A DNA stretch of 64,000 nt from NCBI GenBank assembly GCA_018228685.1, contig CP073691.1, positions 2,108,001-2,172,000 on the forward strand, written 5' to 3'. The position numbers and the translations under genes are program-made. The stretch is from Clostridiaceae bacterium Marseille-Q4149 (lineage in GTDB: Bacteria; Bacillota; Clostridia; Oscillospirales; Oscillospiraceae). Below, piece after piece: positions 37,803-45,874 of this stretch (the first letter of the stretch is position 1; each line of letters begins with the position of its first letter). The notes beneath the pieces were generated by a model that ran no database searches, was not told the origin of the DNA, and saw only the letters and a list, made by a program, of their open reading frames with translations.

Positions 37803-38853
37803 CGTCCTCACCCCCTCTTTCCAGCGCAAAGCGGAATACCGCACCGCCGCCCTTCCTGTTTTCTGCGGTAATGTCACTGCCGTGCGCTTTGACGATGGCA
37901 GCGCATACAGATAGTCCGATCCCCATATTGCGGCGCGTCCCGTCCACCGGCGCGGCGGACTTTTCATAGCTTCCGCTGAAAATCTTTTGAAGCGCATCCT
38001 CCGGAATGCCGCAGCCGTTGTCGGCGACCTCAAATACCGCCTTGTCTCCCACGAGAGAAACGGAAAGCGTCAGCTCCGTCATACCTTTTGCGTGGAACAC
38101 GGCGTTTTCCAGAAGATTCAGCAGCACTTGCTCAATGAGAAGCGAGTCCATGGGAATATCCACAAACTCGTCCGGTATTTGCGTGATGACCTTCTGGTTC
38201 GGATGCTTTTTGGAAAACTTCATGAGAACCGAGTCGATCAGCTCATCCAGAACAGTCGGCGTCTTCACGACCTTGACCTTTGCACCGTCGATCCTTGTGA
38301 CGGACAGGAGATTTTCGACCATGCGGATGAGCCATTCGCTGTCCTCCTGGATCTCTCCCAGCAGCTTGAGCTGCTGTTCCTTCGGCAACTCATCATACTT
38401 GGAGAGCAGCGTGGAGGATGACCCGTATATGGAGGTGAGGGGCGTGCGCAGGTCATGGGAGATCGCCCGCAGCAGATTGCCGCGCATTCTTTCCTTTTCG
38501 TTTTCTGAGCGCAGCTTTTCCTGATCGCGGATGCGAATGTTCAGCGTACTGGTGGAAACGGCGACGACCATCATGATGACAGCGGATAGGATACTTTCTT
38601 CTACGAAAAAGCCAAAGACATAATAGGGATAGGTGAAGGCAAAATCCACCGCAAACACACTGACGATCGCCGAAGTGATGCCATAGCAATACCCATGCGT
38701 TTTCAGCGAGATCAAAAATACGCCGAACACAAAGATCATGGGCACCAGCGTCTGCGTGGTAAATAGCTTCTGAATCAGCAAATTGACGGCAAAGGCGCTG
38801 AAAAAGACGATGAGCGAAAATAAAATATCCTTTTGTCGTTGGCGGCTTTTCAT
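37792..38853 (-). CDS. KdpD-like sensor histidine kinase (short form)
   Basis: 353 residues from the ATG at 38853 (GGAGAG upstream). Four closely spaced helices of DUF4118/KdpD type (about 8-100, with the loop DFAFTYPYYVFGFF) lead to the dimerisation domain with the phospho-acceptor His133 in RAISHDLRTPLTSIYG. The ATPase domain has the N, G1 and G2 boxes (LLENAVFH, VADNGCGIP, MGIGLSV). The N-terminal KdpD/Usp cytoplasmic domain and GAF region of full KdpD are missing. It probably senses ion or envelope state and signals to the adjacent regulator. Confidence 0.85.
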   Translation of the reverse strand: MKSRQRQKDILFSLIVFFSAFAVNLLIQKLFTTQTLVPMIFVFGVFLISLKTHGYCYGITSAIVSVFAVDFAFTYPYYVFGFFVEESILSAVIMMVVAVSTSTLNIRIRDQEKLRSENEKERMRGNLLRAISHDLRTPLTSIYGSSSTLLSKYDELPKEQQLKLLGEIQEDSEWLIRMVENLLSVTRIDGAKVKVVKTPTVLDELIDSVLMKFSKKHPNQKVITQIPDEFVDIPMDSLLIEQVLLNLLENAVFHAKGMTELTLSVSLVGDKAVFEVADNGCGIPEDALQKIFSGSYEKSAAPVDGTRRNMGIGLSVCAAIVKAHGSDITAENRKGGGAVFRFALERGGEDDGQ

Positions 38854-38887
38854 GGCAATCTCTCCAAAGGTGCTTTTTAACATCTTT

Positions 38888-38916
38888 ATTATACTCCATG
38901 AGAAGAAACGCTTCAA
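38888..38916 (-). promoter_or_regulatory. Promoter of the KdpDE-like operon
   Basis: On the minus strand: TTGAAG (38911-38916), 17-bp spacer, TATAAT (38888-38893), ~35 bp before the kinase ATG. Confidence 0.7.
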
Positions 38917-38977
38917 GATTTCTCACAGGGGGATATTGCGCCGCACTTGTTTCTTTACCGAATCTACACCGGAGAAA

Positions 38978-38986
38978 TGCTATGAT
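38978..38986 (+). promoter_or_regulatory. Extended -10 promoter of the ion-transport operon
   Basis: TGCTATGAT is an extended -10 element (TGn-TATGAT); no good -35 is seen at the usual distance. It is followed by a leader peptide frame at 39019. It diverges from the KdpDE-like promoter across ~60 bp. Confidence 0.45.
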
Positions 38987-39018
38987 ATAAGCACACAGCA
39001 AAAAGGAGGAAGAATTTC

Positions 39019-39114
39019 GTGGAAAACGACAGTAGCGACGATAACGGTAACAGCTCCTATATGTTCTGTTCATGTGTGGCATATCTACGCCCTTTGCTGC
39101 GGTATCGGGTATAG
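39019..39114 (+). CDS. Putative leader peptide, 31 aa
   Basis: A GTG start with AGGAGGA 8 nt upstream opens a 31-codon frame that ends in PLLRYRV and a stop at 39112-39114, within the downstream hairpin. The peptide is serine/asparagine-rich at first and then YMFCSCVAYLRPLLRYRV. Its stop overlaps the 3' arm of the terminator, the arrangement seen in ribosome-mediated attenuators ahead of antibiotic-inducible and ion-responsive genes. Not known as a family. Confidence 0.5.
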   Translation: MENDSSDDNGNSSYMFCSCVAYLRPLLRYRV

Positions 39115-39128
39115 GCGTGCCTTTTTTT
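39078..39128 (+). terminator. Putative attenuator hairpin ahead of the CNNM-Trk operon
   Basis: GGCA (39078-39081) and ACGCC (39087-39091) can pair with GGCGT (39114-39118) and TGCC (39118-39121) as a bulged stem; seven T residues follow (39122-39128). Alternative pairing of CGTGCC with GGTACG just downstream could disrupt it. The CNNM gene starts at 39170 with AAAGGAG upstream. Confidence 0.55.
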
Positions 39129-39169
39129 GCTTGGTACGATAATACGAACAGAACATAAAGGAGTTTGAA

Positions 39170-40420
39170 ATGAATTATTTTGGAAGCATTTTCGCAATGG
39201 TGGTCTGCATTGCCATGTCCGCCTATTTCAGTGCCACAGAAACGGCGTTTTCATCCCTGAACAAGACCCGCCTCAAGGTGTTGGCGGACAACGGAAACAA
39301 GCGGGCAGCGCTGGCGCTCAAGCTGTCCGAAGATTATGACAAGCTGATCTCCACCATCCTGATCGGCAACAATATCGTCAATATCATGGTGGCGTCCATC
39401 GGCACGCTTCTGTTCGTCGGACTTTACGGCGACATCGGCGCGACCGTTTCCACCATTGTGGTCACGGTCGTTGTCCTGATCTTTGGCGAGATCACCCCCA
39501 AAAGCGTTGCAAAGGACACGCCGGAGCGCTTTGCCATGTTCAGTGCGCCCTTTATCCGGCTCTGGATCTGGGTGCTGACCCCGCTGAATTTTCTCTTTTC
39601 CCAGTGGAAAAAGCTGGTTTCTCGCTTCTTCAAGACAAATGACGACGCAAAAATGTCCCACGAGGAACTGCTCCTTTTCATGGAGGACGTGGAGCAGGAC
39701 GGCGGCATTGACGAAAATGAGGGTGAGCTGCTGCGCAACGCCCTTGAGTTCCGCGACCTGACGGCGGCGGAAATTCTGACGCATCGCATCGAATTGGAGG
39801 CCGTGGACATCGACGAGAGCCACGAGGAAATTGCCAGAGCCTTTACACAGTCCCGCTTCTCCCGTCTGCTGGTCTACCGGGATACCATCGATCAGATCGT
39901 CGGTGTTCTTCATCAGAAGGACTTCTATATCAACGGCAAGATGACGGATCAGCCCATTACGGCAATCATGACGGAACCGTTGTTCGTCTATCAGCACACG
40001 AAGATCCGCGACATTCTAAAAATGCTCCAGCATCAGAAGTCCCATGTCGCCGTCGTTGTAGACGATTTTGGCGGCACGCTCGGTATTGTTACGATGGAGG
40101 ATATTTTGGAAGAACTGGTTGGTGAAATTTGGGACGAACACGACGAAGTGGAAGAAGATTTTGAAAAGCTGGACGAGAATACCTACCGCGTGGACTGCTC
40201 CGTCAGCTTGGAGGATTTTATGGAATTCTTTGATGTCAAGCTGGAATCGGACAGTGTTTCTGTCGGCGGCTGGGTCATGGAGCAGCTGAATAGAGTCCCC
40301 GTCAAGGGCGATTCCTTCGCTGTGCAGAATTTGGAGATCACGGTCTCCGGGCTGAGCGCGCATCGGGTGTCCTCTGTCACAGTCAGGCAATGCGGCGTGT
40401 GTTTGGCCTGCGCACAATAA
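39170..40420 (+). CDS. CNNM/CBS-domain transporter-like protein (HlyC/CorC family)
   Basis: 416 residues. A CNNM membrane domain (about 1-140; MSAYFSATETAFSSLN, ISTILIGNNIVNIMVAS, FGEITPKSVA) is followed by two CBS domains (about 195-320; ILTHRIELEAVDIDES, VVVDDFGGTLGIVTMEDILEELVGEIWDE) and a C-terminal CorC/HlyC domain. The family is linked to magnesium or cobalt efflux and divalent-ion balance. It is the first gene behind the leader peptide and is followed 29 bp later by trkH. The final ~20 residues (SSVTVRQCGVCLACAQ) look atypical. Confidence 0.88.
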   Translation: MNYFGSIFAMVVCIAMSAYFSATETAFSSLNKTRLKVLADNGNKRAALALKLSEDYDKLISTILIGNNIVNIMVASIGTLLFVGLYGDIGATVSTIVVTVVVLIFGEITPKSVAKDTPERFAMFSAPFIRLWIWVLTPLNFLFSQWKKLVSRFFKTNDDAKMSHEELLLFMEDVEQDGGIDENEGELLRNALEFRDLTAAEILTHRIELEAVDIDESHEEIARAFTQSRFSRLLVYRDTIDQIVGVLHQKDFYINGKMTDQPITAIMTEPLFVYQHTKIRDILKMLQHQKSHVAVVVDDFGGTLGIVTMEDILEELVGEIWDEHDEVEEDFEKLDENTYRVDCSVSLEDFMEFFDVKLESDSVSVGGWVMEQLNRVPVKGDSFAVQNLEITVSGLSAHRVSSVTVRQCGVCLACAQ

Positions 40421-40449
40421 ATCTATCGCGCAATTCACAAGGAGTGAGG

Positions 40450-41793
40450 ATGATGTCAGAAGAAATGGTTTGCAGAAAGCATCGTCTTTCGTCTTTTCAA
40501 ATCATCATATTGGGCTTTGCAGGGGTAATCCTGCTGGGCGCGCTGCTGCTGATGCTGCCAATTTCTGCGACAGCTCGGTGTGTAACGCCGTTTCATGAGG
40601 CACTGTTTACCGCGACCTCCGCTGTTTGTGTAACGGGTCTTGTGGTGCAGGATACCGGCAGCTATTGGTCGGTCTTTGGGCAGGCTGTGATCCTGACGCT
40701 GATTCAGATAGGCGGGCTTGGTGTTGTCACCGTGGCGGCATCGTTTGCGCTGCTGTCCGGGCGAAGGATCTCTCTGATGCAGCGCAGCACCATGCAGGAC
40801 GCCATCTCAGCGCCGAGGGTCGGAGGGATCGTCCGGCTGACACGGTTCATCCTGCGGGGAACATTTCTGATCGAACTGATCGGCGCGCTTGCCATGCTGC
40901 CGGTGTTTTGCCGGGACTACGGATGGCACGGGATATGGATGGCGGTATTTCACTCCATCTCCGCCTTTTGCAACGCGGGGTTTGACATTCTGGGAACGAA
41001 CAACAACTTGTATCCGTCCCTTACCGGTTATGTCCAAAATCCGGTGATCAATATCACGATCATGCTGCTGATCATAACCGGCGGCATCGGTTTCTTGACG
41101 TGGGATGACATTTGCGAAAACAAGCTGCACTTCCACCGTTATCGAATGCAGAGCAAGGTGATTCTTGTCACGACACTTGCACTAATCGTCCTTCCGGCGC
41201 TGTTTTTCTTCTTTGTGGACTTTGATGCCCTTCCCCTCAGAGAGCGGGTTCAGGCAGCCCTGTTCCAATCGGTCACGCCGAGAACGGCGGGCTTCAACAC
41301 AGTCGATCTACCCGCCATGTCCGGCGCATCGCTGGGCGTGATGATCCTTCTGATGCTCATCGGCGGTTCTCCCGGCTCTACGGCAGGCGGCATGAAAACC
41401 ACAACGCTGGCTGTTCTGCTTGCCAATGCTGCTGCGAGCTTCCGGCAGCGGGACAGCGCTCAATTCTTTGGGCGCAGAGTCGATTGCAGTGCCGTCAAAA
41501 CCGCCGCGACCATTCTGACGATGTACCTTGCGCTGTTCTTTGGGGGAGCCGTCTTTATCAGCGTATATGAGAATCTTCCGCTGTCCCCCTGCCTATATGA
41601 AACCGCGTCGGCGGTGGGCACCGTGGGACTGACTCTGGGTATTACGCCGCAGCTGCACATTCCCTCGCAGGCGGTATTGATCGCGCTGATGTATCTGGGC
41701 AGGGTCGGCGGGCTGACGCTCATTTATGCGGCGGTGTCCAGCAAAAAAAGCGGCAATGCAAAGCTGCCACAGGAAAGAATCACGATTGGATAA
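40450..41793 (+). CDS. trkH: TrkH/KtrB-type potassium uptake channel subunit
   Basis: 447 residues; ATG codons at 40450 and 40453 are both possible behind AAGGAG, and an upstream in-frame extension overlaps the CNNM gene. Four M1-P-M2 repeats are visible with selectivity-filter loops TSAVCVTGL, AFCNAGF, TPRTAGFNT and ASAVGTVGL. The gating-loop glycine region GGSPGSTAGGMKTTT is present. The protein imports potassium across the cell membrane under control of the cytosolic TrkA ring encoded 20 bp downstream. Length fits KtrB better than the longer enterobacterial TrkH. Confidence 0.93.
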   Translation: MMSEEMVCRKHRLSSFQIIILGFAGVILLGALLLMLPISATARCVTPFHEALFTATSAVCVTGLVVQDTGSYWSVFGQAVILTLIQIGGLGVVTVAASFALLSGRRISLMQRSTMQDAISAPRVGGIVRLTRFILRGTFLIELIGALAMLPVFCRDYGWHGIWMAVFHSISAFCNAGFDILGTNNNLYPSLTGYVQNPVINITIMLLIITGGIGFLTWDDICENKLHFHRYRMQSKVILVTTLALIVLPALFFFFVDFDALPLRERVQAALFQSVTPRTAGFNTVDLPAMSGASLGVMILLMLIGGSPGSTAGGMKTTTLAVLLANAAASFRQRDSAQFFGRRVDCSAVKTAATILTMYLALFFGGAVFISVYENLPLSPCLYETASAVGTVGLTLGITPQLHIPSQAVLIALMYLGRVGGLTLIYAAVSSKKSGNAKLPQERITIG

Positions 41794-41813
41794 GCAAAGG
41801 AGTTGTCTATCCC

Positions 41814-42461
41814 ATGAAAAATGTTTTATTGATTGGAGCAGGCCGCTTTGGGCGGCATATCGCCATGCAGCTCTCTCCACTGGGGCATCAGGTCATGGCA
41901 GTCGATACCAATGAGGAACGGATCAACAATGTGCTTCCGTTTGTCACCAACGCACAGATCGGTGACAGCACCAATGCGGAGTTCCTGCGTTCGCTCGGCA
42001 TCGGGAATTTTGACGTTTGCTTTGTGACCATCAGCGGCAACTTCCAGAACTCGCTGGAAACCACCTCGCTGCTGAAAGAGCTGGGCGCAAAATACGTGGT
42101 ATCCCGCGCCGAACGCGACGTGCAGGCGAAGTTTCTGCTCCGCAACGGCGCAGATAACGTGGTCTATCCCGAAAAGCAGATGGCAAAATGGGCAGCGATT
42201 CGATTCACTGCCGACCATATTTTTGACTATATAGAGATCGACGAGCAGCACGCCATCTTTGAAGTTCAGGTGCCAGAGGCGTGGGTCGGGAAAAGCGTTG
42301 GAGAACTGGATGTTCGCCGAAAGTTCGGCATCAATATCCTCGGCATCAAGCGTGCAGGAAAAACGGATGTTTCCGTTACGCCGGACACTGTATTGTCCGA
42401 TGACATAACGATTCTGGCAATGGGTGAGTATAAAGCCCTGCAAAAGTGCTTTCGGATTTGA
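41814..42461 (+). CDS. trkA: TrkA/KtrA-type potassium channel regulatory subunit
   Basis: 215 residues: an RCK_N Rossmann domain (NVLLIGAGRFGRHIAMQL, dinucleotide-binding GxGxxG; DTNEERI; IGDST) and an RCK_C domain (about 135-215; VPEAWVGKSVGELDVRRKFGINILGIKR). It binds NAD(H)/ATP and gates TrkH; RCK_C domains of this type often bind c-di-AMP in Firmicutes, and a c-di-AMP phosphodiesterase gene lies at 55589. One RCK unit only, as in KtrA. Confidence 0.92.
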   Translation: MKNVLLIGAGRFGRHIAMQLSPLGHQVMAVDTNEERINNVLPFVTNAQIGDSTNAEFLRSLGIGNFDVCFVTISGNFQNSLETTSLLKELGAKYVVSRAERDVQAKFLLRNGADNVVYPEKQMAKWAAIRFTADHIFDYIEIDEQHAIFEVQVPEAWVGKSVGELDVRRKFGINILGIKRAGKTDVSVTPDTVLSDDITILAMGEYKALQKCFRI

Positions 42462-42495
42462 ATGGGCCTGTGCACAATAGTGGAAAGGAAGAAAC

Positions 42496-43683
42496 ATGGC
42501 GAAGAAACCGCAAAACACAGCCGGTAACAGAAATGAGGATTCCGCGCCGCAGGAACGCAAATGGCCGGACAAGGCGATTATTCGTTACATTATCCGCGCA
42601 TTGGTGCTGCTGATTGTATTTGCGTGGGCACTGGTAAACCTTGACGCTGTTTTGCGTTTTCTCGGCACGGTGCTTGCGCTGTTCACGCCATTTCTGATCG
42701 GTGGCGCGATTGCGTTTTTGATCAACGTAGTCCTTCGACCGTTGGAATGCTGCTGGAACAAGGTGTGCCGAAGGGCTCCTGAAAAACTGACCCGCCCTGT
42801 GTGCCTGAGCGCAAGCACCGTGCTCGTTCTTGGGATTCTGTTTGCCGTGGTGTTTATGATGATCCCCAGCCTGCGGGAGTCCGGCGACGAGTTTATTCAA
42901 AACATTCCGGCCTATGTGGAGGAAATCGGGCGGTGGTGGACAGGCGTTGTCCGGTTTACTGCAAAATATAACATTGTCCTGCCCGAATACGCCATAGACT
43001 CCGACCTGTTGATCGAGAAGGTCACCGCCTTGATCAGCGATGAGGGAAGCGGCATCCTCACCGTGACGTGGGGCGCGGCAACCTCTGTCCTGTCGGCTTT
43101 GGTGGATGTTCTCTTGGGACTTGTCTTTGCGCTGTATCTGCTTGCAAAGAAGGAAGTCGTCGCGGCACATTTGAAAAAACTCATTGTAACAGTCCTTCCG
43201 CAAAAGAAGGCACAGCGGCTTCTGAGTATTGCCTCTCTGACCAACCAGACCTTCACAAATTTTGTCAGCGGACAGCTTACCGAAGCGGTCATCATCGGCG
43301 TTCTGTGCTTCTTTGGAATGCTGATTCTTGGGATCCCGTATGCCGGTGCGGTCTCCGCGTTTGTGGCCGTTACTGCGCTGGTGCCGATTTTCGGCGCATG
43401 GATCGGCGGCGGTCTTGGTGCGTTTTTGATCCTGCTGGCAGAACCCGGCAAGGCTCTGTGGTTCATTCTCTTTCTGCTCATTTTGCAGCAGGTGGAGGGC
43501 AATCTGATTTATCCCAAGGTGGTCGGCAAGTCCGTTGGGCTTCCCGGACTGCTTGTGCTGATGGCTGTTACAATCGGCGGCGAAGCATTCGGCGTCTTAG
43601 GGATGCTGTTCAGCGTACCCGTCTGTGCTGTGTTGTACAGTCTTTATCTGGAGTTCATGAAGAAAGCAAGCACCAACCACTGA
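42496..43683 (+). CDS. AI-2E family transporter-like membrane protein
   Basis: 395 residues, seven to eight helices, PF01594 type. Family motifs: FLIGGAIAFLINVVLRPLE near the N-terminus, FVSGQLTEAVIIGVLCFFGMLILGIPYA and LVPIFGAWIGGGLGAFLILL in the C-terminal half, then LQQVEGNLIYPKVVGKSVGLPGL. Members have been tied to AI-2 export or to Na+/H+ exchange. In this operon with TrkHA, an ion-transport role is the more natural reading, by inference. It is the last gene before a repeat and a terminator. Confidence 0.85.
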   Translation: MAKKPQNTAGNRNEDSAPQERKWPDKAIIRYIIRALVLLIVFAWALVNLDAVLRFLGTVLALFTPFLIGGAIAFLINVVLRPLECCWNKVCRRAPEKLTRPVCLSASTVLVLGILFAVVFMMIPSLRESGDEFIQNIPAYVEEIGRWWTGVVRFTAKYNIVLPEYAIDSDLLIEKVTALISDEGSGILTVTWGAATSVLSALVDVLLGLVFALYLLAKKEVVAAHLKKLIVTVLPQKKAQRLLSIASLTNQTFTNFVSGQLTEAVIIGVLCFFGMLILGIPYAGAVSAFVAVTALVPIFGAWIGGGLGAFLILLAEPGKALWFILFLLILQQVEGNLIYPKVVGKSVGLPGLLVLMAVTIGGEAFGVLGMLFSVPVCAVLYSLYLEFMKKASTNH

Positions 43684-43736
43684 ATGATTCATGATCGGCT
43701 GCCTCCTGAATAAAAGGCTGCGAGCCAAATGCAAAG

Positions 43737-43791
43737 GGCTTGGGATTATCCCAAAATCGCTGCGTGTCCGGACAGCGGCTGTGCTTGCTAT
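43737..43791 (+). repeat. Unnamed island repeat, copy 2
   Basis: GGCTTGGGATTATCCCAAAA (from 43737) and GCGTGTCCGGACAGCGGCTG plus TGCTTGCTAT (to 43791). Both blocks match copy 1 at 36484-36581 with few changes, in the same orientation, and are almost contiguous here. The two copies bracket the KdpDE-like and CNNM-Trk-AI-2E genes. Confidence 0.7.
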
Positions 43792-43821
43792 TCTATCAAA
43801 TCCCAATATCCGCAGATCGTG

Positions 43822-43856
43822 ATGTCCCCGCTTTTTCGAAAGCGGGGACATTTTTC
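43822..43856 (+). terminator. Terminator after the ion-transport operon
   Basis: ATGTCCCCGCTTT (43822-43834) and AAAGCGGGGACAT (43839-43851) form a perfect 13-bp stem with a TTCG loop, followed by TTTTC on the plus strand. Confidence 0.85.
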
Positions 43857-43948
43857 TTCTCTGATACTTAAAAAACGGCAGAGAAAGCCCGCCCTCATCA
43901 CGCTGAACTACCCAGCGGACGCAAAGCTCATCGCAAAGGAGGGCGAAG

Positions 43949-44163
43949 ATGCACAAGCTTGACCCCATCGAACGCCTGCCGGACCCATCCTCAACCCAAA
44001 AAGACTTCGCCGCTGCGAAGTCTGCGGCACGGGCATCCTTGCTCGCTCTGGGAGGGCAAAATACTGCCGAGACTGCGCGGCCAAAGTCCATCGCAAACAA
44101 AAGGCGGAATCCGCCCGGAAACGGCGGTCGGGTGTAGACAGTTTGGGGGCGAAAAGCCCTTGA
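43949..44163 (+). pseudogene. Cys-rich VLP protein remnant (deleted and frameshifted)
   Basis: The ATG at 43949 begins a short N-terminal piece (MHKLDPIERLP, like PYKRLPPIER of the gene at 814). The frame then shifts, and the C-terminal zinc-ribbon and basic tail appear in another frame from 44014 (CEVCGTGILARSGRAKYCRDC ... ARKRRSGVDS), closely parallel to the C-terminus of the protein at 814-1227. The cysteine-rich middle is missing. This is a decayed mobilisation module inside the island. Confidence 0.75.
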
Positions 44164-44272
44164 ATGGCAAGCCTTCCCGCACCGCCAAAGCCGCACGGCA
44201 ATACGATTTCCCTCGCAGCCGCGAAATCGAATTCTATTTGTCTACATAGCCGCCAAGAAAGGAGAATTTTCT

Positions 44273-44476
44273 ATGGACAACATTCTCACCGTCCCCATCC
44301 ACCTCAAAATGACACTGACCGCCAGAGAAACGGCAGAATACAGCAACATCGGCATCAACAAGATCGACAGTATGCTGAGAGTGCCCAACTGCCCCTTCGT
44401 CTTGTTCGTCGGGACGAAAAAGCTGGTGAAGCGCCGGGAGTTTGAAGAGTACATCAGTCAAAAGCTGGTGATCTGA
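44273..44476 (+). CDS. xis: Tn916-type excisionase
   Basis: 67 residues, basic and small, with the Tn916 Xis pattern: MTLTARETAEYSNIGINKIDSMLR (helix-turn-helix-like) and LVKRREFEEYI. A strong ribosome site (AAAGGAG) precedes the ATG. Excisionases bend the att arm DNA and steer the integrase toward excision. It lies ~100 bp ahead of the integrase gene, the usual order in Tn916-like recombination modules, and near the right end of the island. Confidence 0.88.
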   Translation: MDNILTVPIHLKMTLTARETAEYSNIGINKIDSMLRVPNCPFVLFVGTKKLVKRREFEEYISQKLVI

Positions 44477-44503
44477 CAGCAAAAGATAATTTGTAAAAAC
44501 AGC

Positions 44504-44532
44504 TTGAGAGAAAAGAACCTATCTGCTATAAT
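44504..44532 (+). promoter_or_regulatory. Integrase promoter
   Basis: TTGAGA (44504-44509), 17-bp spacer, TATAAT (44527-44532), with TGC before the -10. The integrase ATG is at 44581 with AAAGGAG upstream. Confidence 0.75.
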
Positions 44533-44561
44533 TATGTTGTTGCAGTAGGCTCTTTTCTCTC
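44506..44561. repeat. Long inverted repeat enclosing the integrase -10 box
   Basis: GAGAGAAAAGAACCTA (44506-44521) and TAGGCTCTTTTCTCTC (44546-44561) match with one mismatch; CTGC/GCAG extends the arms inward after a 1-nt bulge. The -10 box and start region lie in the 15-nt centre. It could be an operator or extrude as a cruciform. Confidence 0.65.
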
Positions 44562-44580
44562 TGCGGGAAAGGAGTATACA

Positions 44581-45762
44581 ATGGGCAAAAACTTAAAAGG
44601 CAAAGAATGCGGTAGGGGTATCTACCAAAGAAAGGACGGATTATATCACGCACGTTTTGTAGTCAAAGCAGGAAAACGACATGAGAAATATTTCCAGACG
44701 ATTCCCGAGGCGCGCAACTGGATCGAGCAAGCGAAATATGCCGACAAGCACGAAGATATGTTTTGTCCCTCAGACACGACGGTTGACGCATGGTTTTCAT
44801 TTTGGATCGAGAACATTGTGGGCGATTTAGCACCGAATACCCTGCGAAATTATCGGGAGCGATATAAGCAGAATATCCAGCCCATCATCGGCAAAATGCT
44901 CCTTTCCGATGTGAAGCCCATGCACTGCAAAAAAGTGCTGCTTTCCATGGATGCGGATTATGCAGGGTCTACCATCCGGCAGACCTATATCACGATGGGA
45001 ACCTTGCTCAAGGCTGCGAAGATGAACGATCTGATTTACAAGCACCCGATGGACGGCGTTCGCTACACAAAGCCGGTCCGAGCGCCGGACGACATTCATT
45101 TTTTGACGCGGGATGAGCAAATCAGATTTCTCGAAGTTGCGAAATGTTCCCACAACTACAATCAGTACGCGCTGATCCTTGAAACCGGCTTGCGTACCGG
45201 TGAGATGATCGGGCTGACGTGGGATGCGATAGACTTCCAGAATCGGACGCTGACGGTCAATAAAACCTTGGAGTATCGTCACAAGCAGCATTTTTGGCGT
45301 GCAGGACCTCCGAAAACACAGCAAAGCTATCGCACCATCCCGCTGACAGATCGGGCCTATGAAATTCTGAAAGAAATCAAGGACAAGCGCCCTTGGCAAA
45401 AGGAATCTCCGCTGCTCTCGCAAACACTGGAATATATCGACCGGCGAACGGGGGCAATCTCCCGGCTGGTCATGCGCGATCTTGTCTTTATCAACTGGCG
45501 TACCGGGGAACCGGCGAAAAACAGTTCCTATGATACCCACTTATATAAGCTCTGCGATGAAGCAGGGATCAAACACTTTTGTATGCACGCCCTGCGACAT
45601 ACCTATGCTACAAGAGCAATCGAAAGCGGTATGCAGCCGAAGGTGCTGCAAAAACTGCTGGGTCATGCCAGCATCAAAACAACAATGGATCGGTATGTTC
45701 ATGTGACTGCCGAATCGCTGGATTATGCCATCAAGCAATTTCAGCAAAATGGTGTAGTCTGA
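44581..45762 (+). CDS. int: Tyrosine recombinase/integrase, Tn916-like
   Basis: 393 residues: N-terminal arm-binding domain (about 10-60), SAM-like core-binding domain (about 65-150), and catalytic domain with Arg near 205 ([14 protein letters not shown]), [10 protein letters not shown] (about 337-346), LLGHAS and nucleophile Tyr near 371 ([10 protein letters not shown]). It integrates and excises the island at the 15-bp repeat TGAAATTAGGTATCG. Its stop is 113 bp from that repeat and ychF. Integration at a protein-gene start rather than a tRNA is notable. Confidence 0.93.
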   Translation: MGKNLKGKECGRGIYQRKDGLYHARFVVKAGKRHEKYFQTIPEARNWIEQAKYADKHEDMFCPSDTTVDAWFSFWIENIVGDLAPNTLRNYRERYKQNIQPIIGKMLLSDVKPMHCKKVLLSMDADYAGSTIRQTYITMGTLLKAAKMNDLIYKHPMDGVRYTKPVRAPDDIHFLTRDEQIRFLEVAKCSHNYNQYALILETGLRTGEMIGLTWDAIDFQNRTLTVNKTLEYRHKQHFWRAGPPKTQQSYRTIPLTDRAYEILKEIKDKRPWQKESPLLSQTLEYIDRRTGAISRLVMRDLVFINWRTGEPAKNSSYDTHLYKLCDEAGIKHFCMHALRHTYATRAIESGMQPKVLQKLLGHASIKTTMDRYVHVTAESLDYAIKQFQQNGVV

Positions 45763-45790
45763 TGAAATCCAATAAAGCCAAATGCGAAAA

Positions 45791-45809
45791 TGGTGTAAAA
45801 ATGGTGTAA
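45791..45809. repeat. Paired TGGTGTAA direct repeats, 11-bp period (right arm-type sites)
   Basis: TGGTGTAA occurs at 45791-45798 and 45802-45809. The same 11-bp periodic pair (TGGTACAG) is found at 11987 and 11998 near the left end. Probable integrase arm-binding sites. Confidence 0.55.
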
Positions 45810-45874
45810 CAGCCAAGACGCCAAACGCTGAAACCCCTTGAAAATCAAGGAAAATCGAAGGAGAATGAGTATAT

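Larger units (their letters stand above)
43684..44272. other. Gene-poor stretch with repeat, terminator and Cys-rich VLP remnant
   Basis: About 590 bp between the AI-2E-type gene and the excisionase. It holds copy 2 of the island repeat (43737-43791), a strong terminator (43822-43856) and a frameshifted Cys-rich VLP gene remnant (43949-44163). No intact gene is seen. Confidence 0.7.

Noticed and set aside
38990..39170. Known riboswitch (ydaO, M-box or manganese type) ahead of the ion operon
   Set aside because: None of the conserved motifs of these classes could be found; the leader peptide with terminator explains the region better.
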